Shown here: positions 25,515-32,152 of the stretch, piece after piece | Layout: each line of letters starts with the position of its first letter | Numbering within the stretch: position 1 is the stretch's first letter | Source of the DNA: a bacterium | GTDB lineage: Bacteria > Bacillota > Clostridia > Oscillospirales > Ruminococcaceae | DNA: 64,000 bases | Direction: 5' to 3' | Assembly (NCBI GenBank): GCA_004561545.1 | Contig: SFVK01000006.1 | Location: 1 to 64,000, forward strand | The notes under the pieces: generated by a model | Told to the model about the DNA's origin: nothing | The model's database searches: none | The model's input: only the letters and a program-made list of their open reading frames with translations | Translations under genes and position numbers: made by a program

Positions 25515-25853
25515 TCACCCGGGGTTCCGGTTCAGCTCGGCGCGCAGCCGGATCAGGCGGACAATGTCTTCCTTATCGGTCCGGGTCAGATGCTCCTTGC
25601 AGCAGTCGTAGGCGGCAAAGGGCTCGTCCCGGATCAGCTCCTCCAGCCCCTGCGCCCCGGGGTCCCCGGCAATGCGGTCCAGCGTGACGCCCAGACGGCG
25701 GGCATACTCCTGGGCCACCGTCAGCTTGGGGACCCGCTGGCCGGTCTCATACCGGCTGATGACCTGCTTGGTGGTCCCCAAAAACTCCGCAAGCTGCTCC
25801 TGCGTCATACCCCGTTCCTCCCGGATCTGCCGCAGGGACTCCCCAAACGTCAT
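25515..25853 (-). CDS. XRE-family transcriptional regulator
   Basis: The 112-residue protein has a clear Cro/CI helix-turn-helix at about 3-60: FGESLRQIREERGMTQEQLAEFLGTTKQVISRYETGQRVPKLTVAQEYARRLG. A short C-terminal region with a Cys-Cys pair (YDCCKEHLTRTDKEDIVRLI) may mediate dimerisation. The ATG at 25853 was chosen because the domain starts there; the ribosome site is a weak G-run. It is divergent from the fibre-like gene at 26147. The two promoters sit back to back and share two ATGGTTT/AAACCAT repeats, a plausible operator pair. It probably regulates itself, the UDP-glucose dehydrogenase and the divergent pair (inference). Confidence 0.85.
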   Translation of the reverse strand: MTFGESLRQIREERGMTQEQLAEFLGTTKQVISRYETGQRVPKLTVAQEYARRLGVTLDRIAGDPGAQGLEELIRDEPFAAYDCCKEHLTRTDKEDIVRLIRLRAELNRNPG

Positions 25854-25879
25854 GGCCCCACGCCCCCTTTCCCCCTTTA

Positions 25880-25925
25880 TTAAACCATACTCCACCCCCA
25901 AAATCAATACAGCCGTCACCAAACC
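25880..25925. promoter_or_regulatory. Repeated AAACCAT sites in the divergent control region
   Basis: AAACCAT occurs at about 25882-25888 and 25921-25927, in the same orientation. One copy overlaps the minus-strand -10 region (TTTAAT, -35 TTGATT 17 bases away). The other abuts the plus-strand -35. They are candidate binding sites of the XRE protein. Confidence 0.4.
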
Positions 25926-25926
25926 A

Positions 25927-25955
25927 TTGACAAAACGGGCGGAAAGGGTTATAGT
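25927..25955 (+). promoter_or_regulatory. Promoter of the fibre-like/transglutaminase-like pair
   Basis: TTGACA (25927-25932) and TATAGT (25950-25955) are separated by 17 bases. Confidence 0.75.
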
Positions 25956-25961
25956 ATAGGT

Positions 25962-26140
25962 GTCACCATTTGGATGATTCCGCAGAAAATCCGCGCTGTC
26001 CGGTCCCCCTTTTCCCGGCAATTGGCGGGTCGGGGGTATTTTTTTGCGGGACGGGTCGCCAATTGGATGACGCAATTTTTTTCCCTGCGCCGTCTGCCGG
26101 ACGCAGGGAGGAACCGATACGCGGCAGAAGAGAAAGGAGA
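25962..26140 (+). promoter_or_regulatory. Structured 5' leader of the fibre-like gene
   Basis: The leader is about 185 bases long and has two clear hairpins. CAATTGGCG (26019-26027) pairs with CGCCAATTG (26057-26065), and CCCTGCG (26083-26089) pairs with CGCAGGG (26102-26108). T-runs lie between them. I do not recognise a known riboswitch; an attenuator or protein-binding leader is possible. Confidence 0.4.
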
Positions 26141-26146
26141 GATTGC

Positions 26147-27253
26147 GTGAATCAGACGGTACATGAAATTCAGCTGGAGGGATACGCGGCACGGCCCGCC
26201 GACGGCGGGCTGCACCTGAGCCTGGGAACTGCGGAAAGCTATGGCGCCGAGCGGCTCCATCTGACGCGGGGCAGTGGATGGGAGGATCTGAGCGTGACCG
26301 CCACCTTCCACACGCCGCAGGCCGCCGCCCGGCCGGTACGGATGCTGATGGACGAAGACGGCATGGTGGAGGTGCCCTCCGAGGCCACCGCAGCGGCCGG
26401 CAGCGGGGTGATTGTGCTTACCGGGCTGGCCGAGGGGGTGCAGCGCGTCAGCTGCAACCTACCCTACGCGGTCCGGGGCCACGCACCGGTGGAGGGGCGG
26501 GCCACGGCGGGGCCCACGCCGGATGTGACGGCGCAGATTCTGATCCAGACCGCCGCCGACCGCACGGCGGCGGCAGAATCGGCCCGTCAGGCCGCCGGGG
26601 CAGTATCTCACCCGCCCTGCATCGGCGAGAATCAGACCTGGCTGGTGTGGGACGCCGGGACGGAGGAATACCAGGATACCGGTGTGGCGGCCGGCGGCGG
26701 TCCCCAGGTGCAGGCGGACTTTGACCAGAACGACAGCGGCGAGACGGATTATGTGAAAAACCGCACCCATTGGAAGGAGACCGTCACCACCGCCGTGACC
26801 ATCTTTGGGGAAAGCACCGTCACCACCGCCGTCAACAGCAAGGGGTACTATGTCAAGACGGGGCTTTTCCACTCCAACGGCGCCGCCATTGACGAGGGAA
26901 ACACCTTCCGGGTCACCTTCAACGGCACGGTCTATTCCTGCCTTCCCCAAAAAGCCACCGAGACCGCGCTGACCGCCAACAGCCTGGGCAACCTGAGCCT
27001 GATGGACAGCAGCAAGGAGGATACCGGGGAGCCCTTTCTGTTCCGCACCGGGTCCAGCACCCTGGCGGTGCTGGCCACCCGGGAGGCGGGGGATTTCACC
27101 CTTCAGGTGGACCGGCTGGAGAGCGAGGAGGTCTATCACAAGCTGGACGCCAACTACCTGCCGCTGGACCCCATTGATCTGACCGTCGTGACAGAGGAAG
27201 GCCAGACCGTCACCTACCGCCTTTGGGGCAGCGAGGTGAGCGATGGAAACTGA
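26147..27253 (+). CDS. Phage tail-fibre/baseplate-like protein, orphan
   Basis: The 368-residue protein has an N-terminal domain (about 1-125) resembling phage baseplate/upper-fibre proteins, with GWEDLSVTATFHTP. A short linker follows (PTPDVTAQILIQTAADRTAAAESARQAA, about 124-150), of the helical kind seen in tail fibres. Next comes PPCIGENQTWLVWDAGTEEYQDTGV (156-180), a recurrent fibre module, and a C-terminal beta-rich part. There is no signal peptide. The start is a GTG at 26147, seven bases after AAAGGAG. It overlaps the transglutaminase-like gene by 11 bases, so both are translated as a unit. No other phage genes adjoin it, so it is a domesticated or moron-like orphan. Fibre similarity is pattern-based; the function is unknown. 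Confidence 0.6.
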   Translation: MNQTVHEIQLEGYAARPADGGLHLSLGTAESYGAERLHLTRGSGWEDLSVTATFHTPQAAARPVRMLMDEDGMVEVPSEATAAAGSGVIVLTGLAEGVQRVSCNLPYAVRGHAPVEGRATAGPTPDVTAQILIQTAADRTAAAESARQAAGAVSHPPCIGENQTWLVWDAGTEEYQDTGVAAGGGPQVQADFDQNDSGETDYVKNRTHWKETVTTAVTIFGESTVTTAVNSKGYYVKTGLFHSNGAAIDEGNTFRVTFNGTVYSCLPQKATETALTANSLGNLSLMDSSKEDTGEPFLFRTGSSTLAVLATREAGDFTLQVDRLESEEVYHKLDANYLPLDPIDLTVVTEEGQTVTYRLWGSEVSDGN

Positions 27254-28316
27254 GCTGAACGGCGCCCCGGTGCGGTTTGCCGCCCTTGGCGGCACGGTTT
27301 TTTGCGTTGACGATGCCCTCGACGTGCGGGGAAGGGACGCCGACGGGACATGGTGGTACCAGCTCCGCCCGGGGGACCCGCTGGAGGGACCCGATCAGAA
27401 CAGCTACGGCTACCGCGCGACGCTGGCGGAATGCACGGAGGAAAACCACAGTGCTCCCCTCTATGCCTACCGCTGGATTTATCGCTGCCTGATGGAACAC
27501 TTTGGCGCCCCGGAGCGGACGCTCTTCTGCGACGGAACCGTTGCCCGGTATACCGGGCTGCAGGCCGCCGACAACGGCGGCGGGGTGCTGTACATCCCCT
27601 TTGCGCAGTTCCACGGGCTGGCCCTGGCGGATGCCCTCATCCTTTTGCAGCGGGTCATCGTGGACCATCATCTGATTGCCCTGCACGTCATGAACGCCGC
27701 CCCCAACGGCGCGCTGATGGTCCGTTTTGCCGCCAGCGCGGAGGAGCTGACCGCCATGGAATCGGTTTTGGAGCAGACACTGGCCCTGATTGACGGAAAA
27801 ATCGGGGATCTGTACGGGTTCACCCCGTCCAGCCCGCCCGCCACGGCGGAGGACCGAGTGAAGGTGGCCAAAGTGATCTTTGACTGGCTGCACCTGAACA
27901 ACGCTTACGCCGCGACGGACAGCTGGCTCAACGGGACGGTCTATGCCGCTTTGAGCCGGGGGGATCAGGCGCCGGTGTGCTCCAGCTACGCCCGGGCGGC
28001 CCATCTGCTGCTGGACCGCTACGGCATTGAGAACATCGTGTGCAGCGGCAAGCGAAACGCCGGCGACAGCGCGGACCATGAGTGGAATCTGGTGAATTAC
28101 CACGACGCCGTGGGCAGTTACACCGCCGCTGCGGCCCAGTGGTGCATCTTTGACGCCACCGGAACCCCCTCGGGCACGCTGACCAACTGGGATGATTTCA
28201 ACTGTATTTCCCAGGAGGGCCGCCATGTGGACAGCACCACCCTCTATCCCCTGCCCGTGACCCACCCGTTGGATGGGGAACACACCTACACCGGCAGCGA
28301 AGCATACGGCTGGTAA
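27243..28316 (+). CDS. Transglutaminase-like cysteine protease-fold protein
   Basis: The 357-residue protein has an apparent transglutaminase-like core in its C-terminal half. Cys246 lies in QAPVCSSYARAAHLLLD, His279 in SADHEWNLVNY, and Asp304 in WCIFDATG, giving the Cys-His-Asp order and spacing of the fold. The N-terminal half (1-200) is unrecognised, with aromatic-rich segments (GTWWYQLRPGD). No signal peptide or membrane segment is visible. Members of the fold hydrolyse or cross-link peptide bonds and often act on cell walls. Translation is coupled to the fibre-like gene by an 11-base overlap. The pair, behind an XRE-controlled promoter, may form a delivery or surface-modifying module (inference only). 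Confidence 0.65.
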   Translation: METELNGAPVRFAALGGTVFCVDDALDVRGRDADGTWWYQLRPGDPLEGPDQNSYGYRATLAECTEENHSAPLYAYRWIYRCLMEHFGAPERTLFCDGTVARYTGLQAADNGGGVLYIPFAQFHGLALADALILLQRVIVDHHLIALHVMNAAPNGALMVRFAASAEELTAMESVLEQTLALIDGKIGDLYGFTPSSPPATAEDRVKVAKVIFDWLHLNNAYAATDSWLNGTVYAALSRGDQAPVCSSYARAAHLLLDRYGIENIVCSGKRNAGDSADHEWNLVNYHDAVGSYTAAAAQWCIFDATGTPSGTLTNWDDFNCISQEGRHVDSTTLYPLPVTHPLDGEHTYTGSEAYGW

Positions 28317-28323
28317 AAAACAA

Positions 28324-28352
28324 CGGGCATGGGGAGACGTTCCCCATGCCCG
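28324..28352. terminator. Terminator between convergent genes
   Basis: CGGGCATGGGGA (28324-28335) and TCCCCATGCCCG (28341-28352) are perfect 12-base arms with a 5-base loop. They are preceded by TAAAAAAC and followed by AAAATG. Confidence 0.75.
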
Positions 28353-28394
28353 AAAATGATGAACCCGCGCGGCGGAACCCGGCGTTGCGCCGCG

Positions 28395-29840
28395 TTACCG
28401 GGCGCCCCGGCCGGCAAAGACCACCGCCACCGTCTTGCACAGCAGCTTGAGATCCAGCCCCAGGGACCAGTGGTCAATGTACTGGACATCCAGCTTGACC
28501 ACATCCTCAAAGTTTTCGATATCGCTGCGGCCGCTGACCTGCCACAGCCCCGTGATGCCCGGCTTCATGGAAAGGCGGCGCTTGTGGTGGCTCTCGTACT
28601 GGCGGTACTCGTCCACCGTAGGCGGGCGGGTGCCCACCAGGCTCATATCGCCCTTGAGCACGTTGAAGAACTGGGGCAGCTCGTCGATGCTGGTGCGGCG
28701 GATGAAGCGGCCCACCCGGGTGATGCGGGGGTCATTCTCCATCTTGAACATCAGACCGTTCATCTCGTTGCGGTCCATCAGTTCCTTTTTGCGCTCCTCG
28801 GCGTCCACATACATACTGCGCAGCTTGTACATATTGAAGATACGGCCGTTGAGGCCCACCCGCTGCTGCCGGAAAAAGAGCGGCCCGGGGCTTTCCAGCT
28901 TGAGGGGGATGGCCACCACCGCGATGATGGGCACGCTGATGAGACAGCCCACCAGGGCGCCCGCCAGATCCATGGCGCGCTTGAGCATCAGGTCCCGCAT
29001 ACTGTACTGGACCGATTCCACCGTGATCATGCTCACGCCGCCCACCGTCACCATGCCGGAAGGCGCGCGGGGCGGCAGGCCGGTGCGGTTCTGCATCTCC
29101 CGCAGGCGGTCCAGCTGGGGAATGTTGAAGTGGATGTCCAGCCCCATGCTCTCCATCTCGGTGAGGTAGCCCATCAGGCTCTCGCTGGTGTCGCCGGGCA
29201 GGCTGATGTAAATTTCATCCAGCGCGTCGCGGCGCACCCATTCCATAAAATCCTCGAACCGGGCCTTGACGGGGACCCCCTCCACCAGGGTACCGATGTC
29301 CTGCTGTTCGGCGTCCACCAGCGCCATGCCGATGACGTTTTTGCTCCAGTCCCGGTGCAGGTCCCGCACCAGCGGCTCCACCCGGTCCCGGGTGGAGAGG
29401 ACCCCCACCAGCTTTTTCATGGGGAGCGAATGGCCGCTGCGCAGATAGGCGCGCAAAATCCCCCGGGCCGCCGTGGTGACGGCCGCGTTGACAAGAAAAA
29501 TCCCCAGATACAGATACCGGGAATCCGCCACCGACGCCTTGGTGACGATGAGCAGAATGGCCAGGACGGCGGCAAGGATGGTGTTGTATTCCACCACCCG
29601 CAGCAGTTCAGATTTCACATCCCGCCGGACAAGGTCCACATTCTGGTTGAAGCAGCTGAACGCAATGAGGAAAGCCACCGCCAGCATGGAGTAAAACTGC
29701 ACATAGTCCGATACGGTATAGGCGGGGATGAGCCGCAAAATGGTGCCGAACAGCAGCTTGACCAGCACCGTGCTGATGGCCAGCGACAGCAGGTCCACGC
29801 CGAAGGCCAGCATATATTGAAGTTGTTGACGATTTCTCAT
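28395..29840 (-). CDS. Polyprenyl-phosphate sugar-1-phosphate transferase
   Basis: This enzyme class transfers a sugar-1-phosphate to undecaprenyl phosphate, starting a capsule or exopolysaccharide repeat unit. The 481-residue protein has four N-terminal membrane helices (about 10-120) and a cytosolic NAD-fold-like middle. The catalytic bacterial sugar transferase domain lies at the C-terminus: KRAMDLAGALVGCL helix, then PGPLFFRQQRVGLNG, FNMYKLRSMYVDAE, RRTSIDELPQFFNVLKGDMSLVGTRPP and KPGITGLWQVSGRSD. The ATG at 29840 was chosen because the upstream extension is low-complexity and lies in the promoter region. A TTGCAA/TACAAT promoter precedes it. Sugar specificity (glucose or galactose) cannot be told from sequence. 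Confidence 0.9.
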   Translation of the reverse strand: MRNRQQLQYMLAFGVDLLSLAISTVLVKLLFGTILRLIPAYTVSDYVQFYSMLAVAFLIAFSCFNQNVDLVRRDVKSELLRVVEYNTILAAVLAILLIVTKASVADSRYLYLGIFLVNAAVTTAARGILRAYLRSGHSLPMKKLVGVLSTRDRVEPLVRDLHRDWSKNVIGMALVDAEQQDIGTLVEGVPVKARFEDFMEWVRRDALDEIYISLPGDTSESLMGYLTEMESMGLDIHFNIPQLDRLREMQNRTGLPPRAPSGMVTVGGVSMITVESVQYSMRDLMLKRAMDLAGALVGCLISVPIIAVVAIPLKLESPGPLFFRQQRVGLNGRIFNMYKLRSMYVDAEERKKELMDRNEMNGLMFKMENDPRITRVGRFIRRTSIDELPQFFNVLKGDMSLVGTRPPTVDEYRQYESHHKRRLSMKPGITGLWQVSGRSDIENFEDVVKLDVQYIDHWSLGLDLKLLCKTVAVVFAGRGAR

Positions 29841-29942
29841 GAGTACAATTCCTGACCCGGCCGCCGCCGTCTCCGGCCCGGCCGCGTTCTTTCCGGGCGC
29901 CCATGGCCCCGGGGCAGACCGCCCGATGATTTTATGGTTTTC

Positions 29943-29971
29943 ATTGTAACACGAAGAGGACTGTTTTGCAA
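29943..29971 (-). promoter_or_regulatory. Promoter of the sugar transferase gene
   Basis: On the minus strand TTGCAA (29966-29971) and TACAAT (29943-29948) are separated by 17 bases. Confidence 0.6.
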
Positions 29972-30129
29972 CAAAGTTCCGCGCAGGAGCCGCGCCGCGC
30001 GGTAGGTGAGCAAGCTGATCCAACAAGGTGCGCCACCCGCCGGGTCAGCGGCTCCCGGGGCGGACGCTGTACTTTCTGCCGGCCCGGACCGGGTACATGT
30101 TCCGGAAAGATATTGGGAAGGAGTACGGC

Positions 30130-30334
30130 ATCCGCCCCTGCACCGTCCTCACGCCGCCGCGCCAGATTGTCTTCCCGCGTTCCCTTTCTGTACCTCTTCC
30201 CTGCGGTCATGGGCATCAACGGCGTCTTTACGGCCCAGCCGGTGAGCGATCTGCTGGCTCTGGTGCTCTGCATCCTTCTGGTCATCCGGGAACAGCGTAC
30301 CCTTTACGCCAAACTGCCCGCCGGGGCCAGATAA
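30130..30334 (+). pseudogene. Remnant of a MATE-family efflux transporter (C-terminus)
   Basis: One frame reads VPFLYLFPAVMGINGVFTAQPVSDLLALVLCILLVIREQ, which looks like the last helices of a MATE drug/sodium antiporter. The immediately preceding residues RQIVF, also expected in MATE proteins, are in a different frame, so at least one frameshift is present. Upstream sequence from about 30000 has no recognisable frame. MATE proteins have about 450 residues, so most of the gene is lost. Confidence 0.55.
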
Positions 30335-30347
30335 CCGAAAAAGCAAA

Positions 30348-30381
30348 AGGGACCGTCCCGGAATGCCCCGGAGCAGTCCCT
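30348..30381 (-). terminator. Terminator of the symporter gene
   Basis: GGGAC (30349-30353) and GTCCC (30376-30380), with an inner CCGG pairing, form a hairpin. On the minus strand it is followed by TTTTGCTTTTT, 20-50 bases after the symporter stop. Confidence 0.65.
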
Positions 30382-30400
30382 CTGGTTATGTTTGGGAAAA

Positions 30401-31927
30401 TCAGACTTTTGCGGCGTCAAATTCCGCCTGGATGGCGGCATTGGGCGCGGGGGCGAGCAGGCTGACCACCACACAGAGGGCCAGCGACACCAGGAAGGCC
30501 GGCAGCAGCTCATAGATGTTCCAGATGCCGCCCAGAGGCCGCACCAGGTACTTCCACACAAAGACCATCACGCCGCCTGCCAGCATCCCCGCCAGGGCGC
30601 CCTGCCAGTTGCAGCGCTTCCAGAACAGGGCGCAGAGCATCACCGCGCCGAAGGCGCCGCCAAAGCCCGCCCAGGCGAAGCTGACAATGCCGAACACGCT
30701 GGAATTGGGGTCCCGCGCCAGAATCACGCCCAGCACGCTCACCGCAAGAATAGTCAGGCGGGCGGCGCGCAGGCTCTGTTTGCCGTCCATTTTGACATGC
30801 AGGAAATCCTGCATCAGGTTTTGGGAGACGCTGGACGCCGCAGCCAGCATCTGGCTGTCCGCCGTGGACATGGTGGCCGCCAGAATGCCCGCCAGAATCA
30901 CGCCGGCCACGATGGCCGCCACGGGGCCAAGCTGGCTGATGAGGCCCGCAATGCGGACGATGATGGTCTCGGAGGAGGAGCCGTCCAGAAATTCCAGCGC
31001 GCCGGCGCCCGTCATGGCGCGGCCCACCACCCCGATGAGGATGGCCACGCTCATGGCGATCACCACCCAGACCGAGGCAATGCGGCGCGAGAGCACCAGC
31101 TTTTTCTCATCCTCGATGGCCATAAAGCGCAGCAGGATGTGGGGCATACCAAAGTAGCCCAGGCCCCAGGCCAGCGTGGAGAGAATCGTGATGGGGCCAT
31201 AGGACACCGCCGCGCTGGCGGCGGCGTCATGGGTGGCCGCCATGCTCAGATAGCCGGGCAGCGCGGCGGCGTTGGCCGCCACGGCGTCCAGGCCGCCCGC
31301 TGCGCCGACGCCATAGCCCACCACCACAAAGAGGGCCAGCGTCATGACGCAGGACTGGATCAGGTCGGTGGTGCACACCGCCTTAAAGCCGCCCATGATG
31401 GTGTAGCCCACAATAATCAGGGCCGAGACCACCATGGCCCACAGGTAGTCCACCCCGAACAGACTGTTGAACAGCTTGCCGCAGGCGGCAAAGCCGGAAG
31501 CGGTGTAGGGCACAAAAAACACCACAATCACCAGGGCCGCGATGGCGTTGAGCAGGTTTTTGTCCTCATGGAACCGGCGGGAGAAAAACTGCGGCACCGT
31601 GATGGCGCCCAGGCTGCTGGAATACCGCCGCAGCCGCCGGGCCACAAAGTACCAGTTGAACCAGGTGCCCAGCGCCAGGCCGATGGCGGTCCAGGCCGCG
31701 TCACAGACACCGGTCAGGTAGGCGACGCCCGGCAGGCCCATGAGCAGCCAGCTGGACATATCGCTGGCCTCGGCGCTCATGGCCGTGACCAGCGGCCCCA
31801 TCTTGCGCCCGCCCAGATAAAAATCCGTGGAGTCGCTGTTGGTTTTGCTGAACAGGAACCCCACCGCAAGCATGACCAGCAAATAGGCCACGATTGCCGC
31901 AATGATGCAGAAATTGATGGTTGACAT
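30401..31927 (-). CDS. putP: Sodium/proline symporter-type SSS transporter
   Basis: The 508-residue protein is a full-length sodium:solute symporter with about 13 membrane segments. It opens FCIIAAIVAYLLVMLAVGFLFSKTNSDSTDFYLGGRKMGPLVTAMSAEASDMSSWLLMGLPG, the PutP signature region with conserved Ser residues for sodium. Later it has YTIMGGFKAVCTTDLIQS and GVILAGILAATMSTADSQMLAAASSVSQN. These match proline transporters closely, so high-affinity proline uptake is the likely role. GGGAGG precedes the ATG. It is a single-gene unit, divergent from the large membrane protein at 32153. A related substrate is possible. Confidence 0.88.
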   Translation of the reverse strand: MSTINFCIIAAIVAYLLVMLAVGFLFSKTNSDSTDFYLGGRKMGPLVTAMSAEASDMSSWLLMGLPGVAYLTGVCDAAWTAIGLALGTWFNWYFVARRLRRYSSSLGAITVPQFFSRRFHEDKNLLNAIAALVIVVFFVPYTASGFAACGKLFNSLFGVDYLWAMVVSALIIVGYTIMGGFKAVCTTDLIQSCVMTLALFVVVGYGVGAAGGLDAVAANAAALPGYLSMAATHDAAASAAVSYGPITILSTLAWGLGYFGMPHILLRFMAIEDEKKLVLSRRIASVWVVIAMSVAILIGVVGRAMTGAGALEFLDGSSSETIIVRIAGLISQLGPVAAIVAGVILAGILAATMSTADSQMLAAASSVSQNLMQDFLHVKMDGKQSLRAARLTILAVSVLGVILARDPNSSVFGIVSFAWAGFGGAFGAVMLCALFWKRCNWQGALAGMLAGGVMVFVWKYLVRPLGGIWNIYELLPAFLVSLALCVVVSLLAPAPNAAIQAEFDAAKV

Positions 31928-32085
31928 AAGATACCTCCCTCATATGCAGAAAAAGACAGTTCCAATGTATCACATAATTGGCGCAAAGTACAGAAGAAAT
32001 TGCAAAAATATTCATAATTTTTGAATTTTTTTGCAATTTTTTCTTTTTTCCCGGGGGCCGCAGGGGGACAATTTGGGCGTGTCCC

Positions 32086-32114
32086 TTGCGAACAGAAGGG
32101 CAACCGCGTATAAT
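32086..32114 (+). promoter_or_regulatory. Promoter of the large membrane protein gene
   Basis: TTGCGA (32086-32091) and TATAAT (32109-32114) are separated by 17 bases, 39 bases before the start codon. The remaining gap to the symporter (31928-32085) is AT-rich and holds no gene. Confidence 0.65.
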
Positions 32115-32152
32115 AAGGATATCCCGATACGCAACTGTGAGAGGAACGTAAA

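Noticed and set aside
30028..30465. A 145-residue plus-strand frame downstream of the sugar transferase
   Set aside because: It runs through the MATE remnant in the wrong frame and into the symporter terminator; composition and lack of ribosome site mark it as a shadow.
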